From Bacteroidales bacterium UBA4814 (GTDB lineage: Bacteria; Bacteroidota; Bacteroidia; Bacteroidales; UBA7960), in assembly GCA_002402465.1 (NCBI GenBank), contig DHFW01000049.1, positions 310,001 through 374,000 on the forward strand: a DNA stretch of 64,000 nt, written 5' to 3'. The notes under the pieces are model-generated. The model had not been told where the DNA came from and made no database searches. It saw nothing but the letters and a program-made list of their open reading frames with translations. Numbering within the stretch: the stretch's first letter is position 1; each line of letters begins with the position of its first letter. The position numbers and the translations under genes were made by a program. Of the stretch, positions 18,192-27,602 are shown piece after piece.

Positions 18192-19100
18192 ATGTCGATA
18201 GAAGCCAAGAATGTAACCAAGCTCTACGGGGCGCAAAAAGCCCTCAACAATGTCTCTTTTTCAGTAAACCAGGGTGAGGTGGTAGCCTTGCTGGGTCCCA
18301 ACGGGGCCGGAAAGTCGACCATGATGAAGATACTTACCTGTTATTTGCCGCAAACCAGTGGGCAGGTTTCTGTTTGCGGCTTCGATGTGGTGTCACAGGC
18401 CCTGGAAGTTCGGCGGCTGGTGGGTTACCTGCCCGAGCATAACCCCCTGTACCTGGAGATGTACGTGAGGGAATACCTTGAATTTGTAGCCGGCATACAT
18501 AAACTTGGCAAGCAGATACGCCAGCGCGTGAGCGATATGATTGGCCTGACCGGGCTGAGCCTGGAGGCTGGAAAAAAGATCGGTGCCTTGTCGAAAGGCT
18601 ACCGTCAGCGGGTGGGTTTGGCCCAGGCGCTCATACACGATCCCAAGGTGCTTATCCTCGACGAGCCCACTTCGGGGCTTGACCCCAACCAACTGGGCGA
18701 GATACGTCAGCTGATCCGCAACATTGGAAAAGAAAAGACGGTACTGCTTTCCACCCACATTATGCAGGAGGTAGAGGCCGTATGCGACCGGGTTATCATC
18801 ATTAACCGCGGAAACATTGTGGCCGACGCACCCACCAGCCAGGTTCAGTTGCTCAACCAGACCTCGCGTATTATCCGGGTGGAGTTCGACCGGGCTTATC
18901 CGGCCGGCAAGCTGCGCGAAATGGATGGGGTGGTGGATGTAGTAGAGGCCGGTCCCACTGGCTGCCGCATCTTTACCCAGAGCGAACGCGACTTGCGCCC
19001 CGAGGTGTTTCGTTTCGCCGTGAACCACCAGCTGGTGATCCTTTCCATGGACCACGAAGAGCAATCGTTGGAGCAGGTCTTCAGGCAACTTACCGTTTGA
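18192..19100 (+). CDS. gldA: ABC transporter ATPase, GldA-like
   Basis: A 302-residue ATP-binding subunit. Walker A is GPNGAGKST at residues 35-43, the signature LSKGYRQRV and Walker B LILDEPTSGLD. The C-terminal ~80 residues form the extra domain seen in GldA and related exporters. GldA works with the permease GldF and the substrate-binding GldG in some gliding Bacteroidota, but no permease gene is in this window, so a different partner is possible. It lies 72 bases before metK. Confidence 0.85.
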   Translation: MSIEAKNVTKLYGAQKALNNVSFSVNQGEVVALLGPNGAGKSTMMKILTCYLPQTSGQVSVCGFDVVSQALEVRRLVGYLPEHNPLYLEMYVREYLEFVAGIHKLGKQIRQRVSDMIGLTGLSLEAGKKIGALSKGYRQRVGLAQALIHDPKVLILDEPTSGLDPNQLGEIRQLIRNIGKEKTVLLSTHIMQEVEAVCDRVIIINRGNIVADAPTSQVQLLNQTSRIIRVEFDRAYPAGKLREMDGVVDVVEAGPTGCRIFTQSERDLRPEVFRFAVNHQLVILSMDHEEQSLEQVFRQLTV

Positions 19101-19172
19101 TCTGAACTTTTTATGATTATATTCATTAACTTTGCAGGTCATTTTTTTTTGAATTAATAAGCCTTATCAATT

Positions 19173-20504
19173 ATGGGATATCTTTTTACCTCTGAATCCG
19201 TTTCAGAAGGTCATCCGGATAAAGTTGCCGATCAGATTTCTGATGCCTTGCTCGACGAGTTTTTGCGTCAGGACCCTGAATCGAAAGTTGCTTGCGAAAC
19301 CCTTGTAACTACAGGTTTGGTGGTATGCGGGGGCGAAGTAAAAACCACTGCCTGGGTCGATGTACAAGGGGTGGTTCGCGAAGTGTTGAAGGATATTGGC
19401 TATACTGATTCTGCCTTGAAGTTCGAAGCGGACTCGTGTGGCGTAATTTCAGCCATTCATGAGCAGTCACCCGATATTCGCCAGGGTGTGGAGCGTACAC
19501 GCGAGGAGGACCAGGGCGCCGGCGACCAGGGCATGATGTTTGGTTATGCTTCGCGCGAAACCGACGAATACATGCCACTGTCGCTCGACCTCTCGCACAT
19601 TTTGCTGCAGCAGCTGGCGCGCATACGCAAGGAAGGAAAGGTTATGACCTACCTGCGCCCCGACAGCAAGTCGCAGGTTACCATCGAATACGACGAAGGA
19701 CACCAGCCCGTGCGCATCGATACCATTGTGTTGTCGACTCAGCACGATGAGTTTATTCTCCCCGCCGACGATACTGACGAAGCTCGTTTTTCCGCAGAAT
19801 CAGCCATGCAAAAGCGGATTAAGGAAGATATTATTGAATACCTGATTCCTGCAGCAATGAGCGAGTTGCCTGAACGGGTGCGGCCACTTTTTGAGAAGGG
19901 CTTCAATTTGCTGGTGAACCCTACCGGAAAGTTTGTTATTGGCGGCCCCCATGGCGATACCGGTGTGACCGGACGCAAGATTATCGTAGATACCTACGGC
20001 GGTAAAGGTGCCCACGGCGGTGGCGCTTTCTCAGGTAAGGATGCCAGCAAGGTTGACCGCTCGGCCACCTACGCTGCAAGACACATTGCCCGCAACATGG
20101 TGGCTGCCGGCCTGGCCGATGAGGTGCTCGTGCAACTGGCCTACGCTATTGGCGTGGCAGAGCCGGTTGGCGTGTTTGTCAACACCTACGGCTCCTCGAG
20201 GGTGAACCTGTCGGATGGGCAGATTGCCGAAAAAATAAAGGAAATTTTCGACCTGCGTCCCTTTGCCATCATCAGGCGCTTTGGGCTGAAAAATCCCATT
20301 TTTAAAAGAACCACCACCTACGGACACTTTGGCCGCACCCACTACAACGAAGAAGTGGAGGTAATGTACGACGGCCCGGATGTGGAGAAAAGGAAAGTGA
20401 AAATCGATGGCAAAGAAGTAACGAAGAAATTTAAGAAAGTTGATTTCTTTGCCTGGGAAAAGGAAGATTACGTGGATATCCTGAAAAAGGAATTCAACCT
20501 TTAG
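19173..20504 (+). CDS. metK: S-adenosylmethionine synthase
   Basis: Makes S-adenosylmethionine from ATP and methionine. The 443 residues carry SEGHPDKVADQISDA near the N-terminus, GAGDQGMMFGYA in the middle and the loop GGGAFSGKDASKVDRS. The C-terminus is ~45 residues longer than in E. coli, as is common in this phylum. TAACTTTG at 19127-19134 is a probable -7 box; the resulting ~30-base leader is too short for a SAM riboswitch and shows none. The 3' end overlaps convergent nadD by 11 bases. Confidence 0.97.
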   Translation: MGYLFTSESVSEGHPDKVADQISDALLDEFLRQDPESKVACETLVTTGLVVCGGEVKTTAWVDVQGVVREVLKDIGYTDSALKFEADSCGVISAIHEQSPDIRQGVERTREEDQGAGDQGMMFGYASRETDEYMPLSLDLSHILLQQLARIRKEGKVMTYLRPDSKSQVTIEYDEGHQPVRIDTIVLSTQHDEFILPADDTDEARFSAESAMQKRIKEDIIEYLIPAAMSELPERVRPLFEKGFNLLVNPTGKFVIGGPHGDTGVTGRKIIVDTYGGKGAHGGGAFSGKDASKVDRSATYAARHIARNMVAAGLADEVLVQLAYAIGVAEPVGVFVNTYGSSRVNLSDGQIAEKIKEIFDLRPFAIIRRFGLKNPIFKRTTTYGHFGRTHYNEEVEVMYDGPDVEKRKVKIDGKEVTKKFKKVDFFAWEKEDYVDILKKEFNL

Positions 20505-21093
20505 GGATATACTGTTTGGCAATTATTTGCTTGTATACTCTTTCGGGAAGTAAATACCTCGGGTCCAATCCTTTGCGGAAAGCCTCGCGGATAAAAGTGG
20601 ATGAGATTTCCACCAGGGGTGCTTCCACAGCCTTTACGCGCTGCTCATTATAAAATACCGATCCTGGCGAGCCTTTGCGGGGATACACGTAAATATCGGT
20701 CTCAGCCAGGATTTTTTTGTACTCCTTCCACTGGTCGAACACATCGAGGTTGTCGCTGCCAATAATCAGCACAAAATCCCTTTCGGGGAATTCACTCCTG
20801 AGCAGATCCAGGGTTTTATAGGTGTAGGAAGGCCTTTCCATGCTCAGTTCACGCTCGCAGACCTCGAAACCTGGCTGGTCTTCTACTGCCAGTTTGAGCA
20901 GTTCAAGCCTGGTTTGTTCGGCAAGCAACTCATGGCTGTTTTTAAGAGGGTTGTGGGGCGAAATAACAAACCAGATCGCTTCCAGATCGGTGTATTGCAG
21001 CAGGTGGTGCGCAATGATAAGGTGCCCAGTATGAACAGGGTTGAAAGAGCCCGGGAAAAGGCCTGTCCTGGTTTTTCCTTTTTTGTGGTTCAT
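20494..21093 (-). CDS. nadD: Nicotinate-nucleotide adenylyltransferase
   Basis: Adenylates nicotinate mononucleotide in NAD synthesis. The 199 residues include the nucleotidyltransferase motif GSFNPVHTGHL (HxGH) near the N-terminus and ISSTFIRE near the C-terminus. ATG at 21093 is taken; a TTG one codon earlier directly follows the gmk stop. Third gene of the yicC-gmk-nadD operon. Confidence 0.95.
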   Translation of the reverse strand: MNHKKGKTRTGLFPGSFNPVHTGHLIIAHHLLQYTDLEAIWFVISPHNPLKNSHELLAEQTRLELLKLAVEDQPGFEVCERELSMERPSYTYKTLDLLRSEFPERDFVLIIGSDNLDVFDQWKEYKKILAETDIYVYPRKGSPGSVFYNEQRVKAVEAPLVEISSTFIREAFRKGLDPRYLLPERVYKQIIAKQYIPKG

Positions 21094-21096
21094 CAA

Positions 21097-21666
21097 TCAG
21101 CTTTTCTCAAGAAAATTCTCCACCAGCTTGCGGGCCTCTTCTATGGCAACAGGCAGCTGATCGTTCACCACCACCTGGTCGAACTGGTTTGCAAAACTCA
21201 GTTCAAAGCGTGCTTTGCTCAGCCTCCTGTGAAGGCTTTCGGGGGTTTCGGTTTTTCTGTTTACCAGTCGTTTCTCCAGCTCTTCAATCGAAGGTGGCAT
21301 CACGAAAATGGAAAGAGCCTTGTCTCCAAACTTTTTCTTAATGTTAATGCCACCGGCCACATCCACATCGAAAACTACATGGTGGCCTTTATCCCATATG
21401 CGCTGCACCTCTGAGTACAGGGTGCCATAAAAGCTGCCATTATAAACCTCTTCCCACTCCAAAAATTCTTGGTTTTCAATTTTTTTCCGAAAGGTATCTG
21501 TACTCAGAAAATAATAATCCACGCCTTCGGTTTCGCCGGGGCGCATAGGCCTGCTGGTAGCCGATACCGAAAACTCGAGCTGGGGCATTTGTTCGAGCAG
21601 CGCCTTCACTATGCTGGTTTTGCCGGCTCCCGAGGGAGCAGAAAAGATAAATAGTTTCCCTTCCAT
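21097..21666 (-). CDS. gmk: Guanylate kinase
   Basis: Phosphorylates GMP to GDP. A 189-residue enzyme with P-loop SAPSGAGKTS at residues 9-18 and the GMP-binding segment SATSRPMRPGETEGVDYYF. Length is normal. It is two bases from the yicC stop, which argues for translational coupling. Confidence 0.97.
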   Translation of the reverse strand: MEGKLFIFSAPSGAGKTSIVKALLEQMPQLEFSVSATSRPMRPGETEGVDYYFLSTDTFRKKIENQEFLEWEEVYNGSFYGTLYSEVQRIWDKGHHVVFDVDVAGGINIKKKFGDKALSIFVMPPSIEELEKRLVNRKTETPESLHRRLSKARFELSFANQFDQVVVNDQLPVAIEEARKLVENFLEKS

Positions 21667-21668
21667 GT

Positions 21669-22544
21669 TTACAAAATGTTGAGCAGTTGTTCCTTAATTT
21701 TTTCCAGTTCGTCTTTCATCTGCACCACAATCTTCTGTATGTCGCCGTCGTTGGCTTTGCTTCCAATGGTATTGATTTCGCGGCCAATTTCCTGCGAAAT
21801 GAAGCCGAGTTTTTTGCCGGCATTATCTTCTGAGCGCATGGTGTCTTCAAAATAATCGAGGTGCTTTGTAAGGCGCACCTTTTCTTCGGTAATGTCGAGT
21901 TTTTCGAGGTAATAAATCAGTTCTTGCTCAAAGCGGTTGGGGTCGGGTTGCCCGGCTTCCTTCAGGTCGTTGAGGCCTTTCATTAGGCGTGTTTTAAGGT
22001 TTTCGATGCGGTTTGCCTCGAAGGGTTCTATTTGTCCAAGGAGTGCGCGAATGGCTTCTATGCGGGCATGCAAGTCTTCGGCCAGGTGCGCGCCTTCCGA
22101 TTGCCGGAAGTTATTGGCCTGCTGCATGGCTTCAAGTATGGCAGCCTCGATGATGCTCCATGACTGCTCGTCTTCCTCCTGCAGGGCCTGCTTAAGCACC
22201 TCAGGAAAACGGGTAATCGTGGTTATCAGATCGTTGGGAAGGGGTACCTGCAGTTCTGCGGCAAGCTCTTTCAGCTCATTAAAATAGCGTATGAACAGCG
22301 CTTTATTGATAGCCACATCGGTGTTGCCGCCCAGGTTTTCCACCGTCATGAAAACCTCCACCTTCCCCCTGCCCAGCACTTGTCCGGCAAGGTTGCGGAT
22401 TACCTGCTCCTTTTCCCTGAAGCTTCCGGGTATCTTTAAGGAAACATCGAGCGATTTGCTGTTGAGCGATTTTATTTCAATGCTAATGCTCTTTTCTTGC
22501 AGCTGGCAAACAGCTTTGCCGAAACCTGTCATTGATTTGATCAT
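21669..22544 (-). CDS. yicC: YicC family endoribonuclease
   Basis: A 291-residue YicC protein, a family shown to act as an endoribonuclease in RNA turnover. The N-terminus MIKSMTGFGKA and the C-terminal DUF1732 signature (QEIGREINTIGSKAND) are diagnostic. It leads the yicC-gmk-nadD operon, an order frequently conserved in bacteria. Confidence 0.95.
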   Translation of the reverse strand: MIKSMTGFGKAVCQLQEKSISIEIKSLNSKSLDVSLKIPGSFREKEQVIRNLAGQVLGRGKVEVFMTVENLGGNTDVAINKALFIRYFNELKELAAELQVPLPNDLITTITRFPEVLKQALQEEDEQSWSIIEAAILEAMQQANNFRQSEGAHLAEDLHARIEAIRALLGQIEPFEANRIENLKTRLMKGLNDLKEAGQPDPNRFEQELIYYLEKLDITEEKVRLTKHLDYFEDTMRSEDNAGKKLGFISQEIGREINTIGSKANDGDIQKIVVQMKDELEKIKEQLLNIL

Positions 22545-22557
22545 GCAGTTTTTTTTA

Positions 22558-22591
22558 CAAAAATAACATAAATGGCCGTTGATGCCCCAAA
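22558..22591 (-). promoter_or_regulatory. Promoter of the yicC-gmk-nadD operon
   Basis: On the minus strand TTTG (22588-22591), a 22-base spacer and TATTTTTG (22558-22565) fit the Bacteroidota consensus. Transcription would start about 8 bases before the yicC start codon. Confidence 0.55.
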
Positions 22592-22593
22592 AT

Positions 22594-22623
22594 CGGAAAA
22601 CCGGCCACCTGGCCGGTTTTCCG
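22594..22623 (-). terminator. 14-bp perfect palindrome between glycosyltransferase and yicC
   Basis: Arms 22594-22607 and 22610-22623 are exactly complementary with only two bases between them. The position, 26 bases after the glycosyltransferase stop on the same strand, fits a transcription terminator for the polysaccharide block, though only a weak T run follows. It abuts the yicC promoter. Confidence 0.55.
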
Positions 22624-22649
22624 CGGGGTTGGGAAAAACCAGGAAAGGT

Positions 22650-24143
22650 TTATTTTGAAGGGGTTTCGGGCGATTCGAGGGTTTCGGGATGCTCGCCTTC
22701 AACCTCTTTAACCTCGTTGTTGTCGTTTTCCACAAAGCCCTGGCGCTCCATTTTGCCCCAGGTTTTTTCGCCGATAAAGAACTTAAAGTTCCCGCGAAGG
22801 GCAGAGAAAAGCACCACGGGGTGAAAAAGTATGGGTTCGAGCAAAGAGGTAAAGAGCATTTTTACCACTTCGCGCCGCTTGTTGTAGCGGTGAAATGACA
22901 ACTCTTCGAACAGCACGGCCCAGAAACTCAAGTTTATGGCAAACAGGTAAACGGTGGCCAGCAGCAGGAAAAAGAAGGGCCAGTTGGGGTAGCCCAAAAT
23001 GGCAATAATGATGAAATACACAATTCCGATAAACTCGATGATGGGTGCCAGCCACTCCAGGAAAAACCAGTAGGGGTGCCCCAGCAGACCCAATGATTTG
23101 TAGCGCGGGTTGAAAAACAGTTTAAAGTGCTTGAACAGGCTTTCCATGGTTCCGCGGGTCCAGCGGTCGCGCTGGCGTACCAGTACCTTAAGTTTCGAAG
23201 GTACTTCGGTCCAGCAAAGCGGGTCGGGGATATAAATGACGCGGTACTTTTCTTTGCGCTCGGCCATGTAGCGGCGCATACGCACGATGAGTTCCATGTC
23301 TTCGCCCACCAGGTCGGTGTTGTAGCCGCCGCAGTTAATCACCACGTCGCGGTTAAACATACCAAAAGCACCGGAAATAAGCAAGAGGCCGTTGAGTTTG
23401 CTCCATGCCATGCGGCCCATGAGGAAGGCGCGGGTGTATTCGAGCACCTGAATACGCGGCAGGAATTTCCTGGGAAGACGCACTTCGGTAATGTGCCCAT
23501 CTTCGATCTTGCACGAATTGGCAATACGAATAACCCCACCCGATGCAATGATTTTATGTCCCGACTCTTCAAGGAATGGTTTGGCCATGATCAGCAACGC
23601 ATCCTCCACCAGGATGGAGTCCACATCGATAGCCGAAATGTATTCCTTCTGGGTGAGGTTAATGCCGGCATTCAAGGCATCGGCCTTGCCGCCATTCTCC
23701 TTGTCGATTACCACGAGTTTGGAAAAAGCCTTGTTTTGCGACTTGTAAATGGCTCTAATGGGCTTGGTCTTAAGCTTTTCCTCATAAAGCAGGTTTACCG
23801 TCACCAAGTCGTAGGCTTTGATGACTTTTTCCAGGGAGTCGTCGGTGCTGCCATCGTTTATTATGATAACCTCGTAATCGTTGTAATGCAGCGAGAGCAG
23901 ACTGCGTATGTTGTCTACAATGGTTTTGCCTTCGTTAAAGGCTGGGGCAATTACCGAGATGGAGGGTGCCAGCGGGGAGGAAAGCAGCACGTTGTAATCA
24001 ACGAAGCTGTTTTTTCGCATATAGCGTAGCATGGCAATGGCCGAAAAAATAGCGAGTGTCGTATACGATCCGAAGATGAAAATGGTAAGGATAATAATCC
24101 CATTCTCAACGATGAATTGCAGGACTTTAAAAAATTCCATCAT
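22650..24143 (-). CDS. Processive-type family 2 glycosyltransferase (polysaccharide synthase-like)
   Basis: A 497-residue inner-membrane enzyme. One N-terminal membrane segment (about 15-40) precedes a cytoplasmic GT2 domain with VIAPAFNEG (64-72), IINDGS (94-99), DVD at 173-175, GED at 280-282 and QRDRW at 324-328, the set typical of processive synthases such as PgaC, BcsA and hyaluronan synthase. Several membrane helices follow from about 355 to 460, then a Glu/Asn-rich tail. It should polymerise a sugar from a nucleotide donor and pass the chain through the membrane; which sugar cannot be told. Its start overlaps the HEAT-protein stop by 4 bases (ATGA), so the two are translationally coupled. 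Confidence 0.9.
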   Translation of the reverse strand: MMEFFKVLQFIVENGIIILTIFIFGSYTTLAIFSAIAMLRYMRKNSFVDYNVLLSSPLAPSISVIAPAFNEGKTIVDNIRSLLSLHYNDYEVIIINDGSTDDSLEKVIKAYDLVTVNLLYEEKLKTKPIRAIYKSQNKAFSKLVVIDKENGGKADALNAGINLTQKEYISAIDVDSILVEDALLIMAKPFLEESGHKIIASGGVIRIANSCKIEDGHITEVRLPRKFLPRIQVLEYTRAFLMGRMAWSKLNGLLLISGAFGMFNRDVVINCGGYNTDLVGEDMELIVRMRRYMAERKEKYRVIYIPDPLCWTEVPSKLKVLVRQRDRWTRGTMESLFKHFKLFFNPRYKSLGLLGHPYWFFLEWLAPIIEFIGIVYFIIIAILGYPNWPFFFLLLATVYLFAINLSFWAVLFEELSFHRYNKRREVVKMLFTSLLEPILFHPVVLFSALRGNFKFFIGEKTWGKMERQGFVENDNNEVKEVEGEHPETLESPETPSK

Positions 24144-25480
24144 TGTGCTGCGGTTTGTTTCGTTAATTCAATAATCTTTCTTAACTCTGGATCGGCGCGT
24201 TCGAAAATTTGGTCGAGCAGTTCGGGCCCGCCGGGTGTTATGCCCGCCGTTATGCCCGCGGCCCGTTTCAGTATCCTGAAGTCCTTTTCGGTTTTCAGCA
24301 CCTGCTCCATAAAAGGAAGATCGGCTGGAGTGGCAATGGAGTCCATGGCTTCAATGGCTGCCAGCCTGTTTCGGTCCATATTTAGGTTATAAAAGGCATC
24401 ATCGTTCTTTTCCTCCAGGCGCTGATCCTTTTGGTAAATTTCTTTCAGGGGGCCAGCGTTTTCAGCTACCTCAAGCATGTCGAGGGTTTTTATGGCAAAC
24501 TGCCTTACTTTGGGGTTCTTGTGCTCGAGCAGGTTGAGCACTTGGGGCCATGAATGAATATGCTTATAATGTCCTGCCAGTCTGGTGGCAAAAATTACCA
24601 CGGTGTCGTTCTCGCTGGTCATCCAGCGGTCGAACGATTCTATGTATATCTGATGATACTCAAGGGTGTCAAGGATGTTTACCTGCTCCCACTCTGTGAG
24701 TTCGTACTTAAGGTTATCTAAAAATCCAAGGGGGTCTTCGTCGTTAAGTTTTACCAGGGCTTGCTGCGATTCCATGCGCAGCATTTCATTTCGCGAGTTA
24801 ATATATTTGGCAATGTTTCGGTTTGCATCCTTCACATCCATTTGAGCCAGTTCCCTGAACCCTTTGGCCTTTAAGTTCCATTTGCGGTAGTTAACCTTTC
24901 GCAGGGAGTCTTTGTAAAGCTCCAGGTTAAAATAAAGGTCGCGCAGGCGGTTGGCGGCTTCGCCATACAGGTTGTTGTGAAGCGACAAAAGCTCATTAAT
25001 AAAAATATTGCGGTTTTTCTCGTGGTTAATGCCGGTAAACTCAAAGGTTTGATCCTCTTCGCCAAAAAGAAAGTTAGTGAGTTCATCCTGGTAAATGCTT
25101 TTGATATTACTGGCCTGTTTCCTCTCGCGGGTTTTTATGGTTCGGTTTATCAGGATAAACAAAAGCAGCAGCGTTAGGCTGAAGATAAGATAAACAACAA
25201 TCCCGACCAGTATCTTAACCTTAAGGCTTGCCTGCTGATATCTGGTTACAAATTTTTGCCACAGGCTGAGGTTTTCTATGCTTACAGGTTCCTGCCCAAC
25301 GGCCAGCGCTGATCCGCTTTCGCCTGATTCTGCCATGGGGCTGATTATGGCTTCATTGCTAAATTCCATAAAGGTACCGTCCATGGCGCTTACCTGAAAG
25401 GAAGCCAGCAGAAGCCCCGTTATGGCGAGAAAAATCTTTATGGATATTTTTCCTTTAGTCATTGTGGTGAGTTTTTTCAT
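24140..25480 (-). CDS. Membrane-anchored HEAT-repeat protein of the polysaccharide module
   Basis: A 446-residue protein. A signal-like helix lies at about 12-31 and a strong transmembrane segment at about 95-117 (ILVGIVVYLIFSLTLLLLFI), leaving a short periplasmic loop and a large cytoplasmic part. From about 150 onward, helical pairs with HEAT/Armadillo-like spacing are visible (NKYINSRNEML, ALVKLNDEDPLG, AIKTLDMLE, AIEAMDSIA). HEAT arrays bind proteins, so an adaptor that holds or gates the coupled glycosyltransferase is inferred from the 4-base overlap. No enzymatic motif is seen. It lies between the glycosyltransferase and the YaiO-like porin gene. Confidence 0.8.
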   Translation of the reverse strand: MKKLTTMTKGKISIKIFLAITGLLLASFQVSAMDGTFMEFSNEAIISPMAESGESGSALAVGQEPVSIENLSLWQKFVTRYQQASLKVKILVGIVVYLIFSLTLLLLFILINRTIKTRERKQASNIKSIYQDELTNFLFGEEDQTFEFTGINHEKNRNIFINELLSLHNNLYGEAANRLRDLYFNLELYKDSLRKVNYRKWNLKAKGFRELAQMDVKDANRNIAKYINSRNEMLRMESQQALVKLNDEDPLGFLDNLKYELTEWEQVNILDTLEYHQIYIESFDRWMTSENDTVVIFATRLAGHYKHIHSWPQVLNLLEHKNPKVRQFAIKTLDMLEVAENAGPLKEIYQKDQRLEEKNDDAFYNLNMDRNRLAAIEAMDSIATPADLPFMEQVLKTEKDFRILKRAAGITAGITPGGPELLDQIFERADPELRKIIELTKQTAAQ

Positions 25481-25495
25481 TTTTCCAACGCCCTA

Positions 25496-26779
25496 TTAAA
25501 ACAAGTAAGCCACGCCAGCCTCAACCGAATATTTATTGCCCCACACCCCGCCTTTGTAATACTGGAAACCAGCGCCAGCCCTGATAATAAGTTGAGGGGT
25601 TGCTTTTTGCTGGTACCAGAGCATTACCTTGTTGCTTTCGAGGTTGTACACTTCTGCACCGATCAGGGCATCATCGTCGGCCGAAAAGCCAGTGCCTGCC
25701 GTAACAGATAAGTGGTGATCGGGCGAGGAGAAATACCTTCTGATAGTAAAGAAGTATGATTGCGATGAGGGGGTATTGCTGGCAAAAGTGAAAAACGGCC
25801 TGAAGCTGAAATAGTATTGACGGTAGTATTTGCTAATGGATCCGGTAAGGATAAGCAGGTCGTTTTCAGAAAAGTTGAGCAGGCGCAGTCCTGCCGAAGC
25901 TTCCCAGGCCGAAGGCAACTTCTGGAACACTTCCAGTCCGGCCCTGAAGGTTGGGAACAACTTATCGTGTGGCGAATAGCCAGCATTAAGGTACATATAG
26001 GTGCCGGGCCCCAGTGACGGATAGGCATCTACCTCGAACTGAAGGCCGGTATTGCCAAAGCGGTCGGCTACATTTACACGCGAAATGACTGTGCCAAATG
26101 CATTGGTTCGTCTTCCGTATTCGGCATAGAAAAGGTGCCATGAATTGGCCATTTCAAAATAATCGCCGCGATATCCCACACCCACAAAATTTTTCAGGCG
26201 GCCTACTTCAATTGTCGAAAGCAGCTCCTTGGCATCGCGGTGGGTGGGATCAATATCAAGTATCTGGTGGAGCAATATTACAGTGGGCTGGTATTCGCCC
26301 AGTTCGTTCAGCATTTGGGCTTTTCGGAATAGCAGGTCGGGGTTGTTGGGATCGCTCACAATAACCTTGTCCAGGTAATCGATGGCCTCCCGGTAATTAC
26401 CTGCCCAGGCATGGATATCCGTTATGGCCATGAGCGCGCTTCTGTTTGAAGGCGATTTTTGAATCACTTCTTCCAGTATTTCGGCTGCCTCATCGTAGCG
26501 TTGCTCCCAGGCAAGGGTACGGGCCATCAGTATACTGGCATCATGGTAGTCAGGATTGATCTCCAGTATTTGCCTGCAAAGTTCGCGGGCTGCAGATCTC
26601 TCCTGCTCAAAGGCCAGGTCCTGAGCCTGAAAGAACAGGTCGTCCAGGTTGAGCTGGGGAACGGGCAGGGCCTGCCCTTGTGCACCGGCCGAAATGGCAA
26701 TAAACAGAAGGAATATTAACCCCTTTAGTTTTTTCAGGCCAAATGCTGATTTATTAATCTTAGTGGTATATTGTTTCAT
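25496..26779 (-). CDS. YaiO-like TPR/outer-membrane beta-barrel protein
   Basis: A 427-residue exported protein. ATG at 26779 gives a clean signal peptide (LKGLIFLLFIAISAGAQGQ); an upstream in-frame TTG would add 19 unrelated residues. Residues about 45-190 hold three to four TPRs (YHDASILMARTLAWEQRYDEA and relatives). The C-terminal ~230 residues have Tyr/Phe-rich alternating strands ending in VAYLF, matching the YaiO family of outer-membrane barrels. TPR-plus-barrel is also the architecture of PgaA and BcsC, which export beta-glucans across the outer membrane, so an export role for the neighbouring synthase's product is inferred. Confidence 0.85.
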   Translation of the reverse strand: MKQYTTKINKSAFGLKKLKGLIFLLFIAISAGAQGQALPVPQLNLDDLFFQAQDLAFEQERSAARELCRQILEINPDYHDASILMARTLAWEQRYDEAAEILEEVIQKSPSNRSALMAITDIHAWAGNYREAIDYLDKVIVSDPNNPDLLFRKAQMLNELGEYQPTVILLHQILDIDPTHRDAKELLSTIEVGRLKNFVGVGYRGDYFEMANSWHLFYAEYGRRTNAFGTVISRVNVADRFGNTGLQFEVDAYPSLGPGTYMYLNAGYSPHDKLFPTFRAGLEVFQKLPSAWEASAGLRLLNFSENDLLILTGSISKYYRQYYFSFRPFFTFASNTPSSQSYFFTIRRYFSSPDHHLSVTAGTGFSADDDALIGAEVYNLESNKVMLWYQQKATPQLIIRAGAGFQYYKGGVWGNKYSVEAGVAYLF

Positions 26780-26838
26780 AATGTTTCCGGATTGAAAACA
26801 TCCCAATTGTTTTGTGAATATTGGCTGCCGTTTCAAGG

Positions 26839-27201
26839 CTAGCGCTTAATTAGGAATCGTTTTACCCTTATTGACAACTCATTGGGACTGAAGGGCTTGG
26901 TAAGGTAATCGTCCGCCCCCAGCTTGAAAGCTTCAATGATGGTTTCTTCATTTCCTACTTTCGACAGCACAATAATAGGAGTTGACTTTTGCAAATCGTT
27001 CTTCAGCAGGTTAATCAGTTCGAGCCCGCCAGTGAATGGCATGAGTAAATCGGTGATTACCAGATCGTATTCTTTTGACCTTAGTTTTTCGTTAGCCATT
27101 CTTCCATCGTTGGCAACATCAACTTCATAGCCCTCCCGGGTTAGCTTGTGTTCAATGGCTTTAATGACCATGTAATCATCCTCGCAAACGAGTATTTTCA
27201 T
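26839..27201 (-). CDS. Single-domain response regulator
   Basis: A 120-residue CheY-like receiver without output domain. Acidic pair ED at residues 7-8, phospho-acceptor Asp in VITDLLMP (about residue 51), Ser in place of Thr in the IIVLSK strand and Lys in LTKPF. It is 59 bases ahead of the YaiO-like gene on the same strand, so it probably leads that operon. With no DNA-binding domain it must act by contact, perhaps on the HEAT protein or the synthase, or as an intermediate for the hybrid sensor upstream; these are inferences. Confidence 0.92.
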   Translation of the reverse strand: MKILVCEDDYMVIKAIEHKLTREGYEVDVANDGRMANEKLRSKEYDLVITDLLMPFTGGLELINLLKNDLQKSTPIIVLSKVGNEETIIEAFKLGADDYLTKPFSPNELSIRVKRFLIKR

Positions 27202-27602
27202 TGTTTTGTGATTTAGGGTGTAAATCTTGTTTTATAAGGTTGCTTTTTTTCAAAAAGTTTAAAAAAGAAAGACCGGTTTATAACCGTCAGACCAGTTTTT
27301 CTTCTTTTTAATGAATTTACGAAGAAACTGCCAATAATCCATTACAAAGATTTGTCAAAAATAGGGACTAATTAATCAGGGTATTTACCGATTTTTCAGG
27401 TATTTTACACCAGTTCTCCATAAGTATGAATACTGATTTATTTTTAAAAAACCACCATTTTTCCATCTACTGGTTCATAAAAACCTTTAATTTAATAGCA
27501 ATGGGCTTAGGAAATAATTCAGCCAAGTTTTTTAACCTTTGGCCGTGAAGTTTGCCAAAAGTTGAACAAAGGAAACTGCGTATATTTTATGTCCAGATTT
27601 GG
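27202..27602. other. 401-base AT-rich gene-free stretch
   Basis: No coding potential. It separates the hybrid sensor gene from the response-regulator operon on the minus strand. It contains the terminator-like hairpin described at 27261-27288 and otherwise only AT-rich sequence; no convincing promoter for the downstream operon was found. Confidence 0.7.
27261..27288 (-). terminator. Probable rho-independent terminator after the hybrid sensor gene
   Basis: On the minus strand GAC-GGTT pairs with AACC-G-GTC around a 3-base loop (27271-27288) and is followed by a T-rich run (complement of 27261-27270). On the plus strand the same hairpin is also followed by a T run, so it may act in both directions. 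Confidence 0.5.

Noticed and set aside
19135..19172. SAM riboswitch ahead of metK
   Set aside because: The stretch between the probable -7 box and the start codon is about 38 bases and has no stem.
23127..24029. 300-codon open frame on the plus strand
   Set aside because: Antisense to the glycosyltransferase with its complete motif set.
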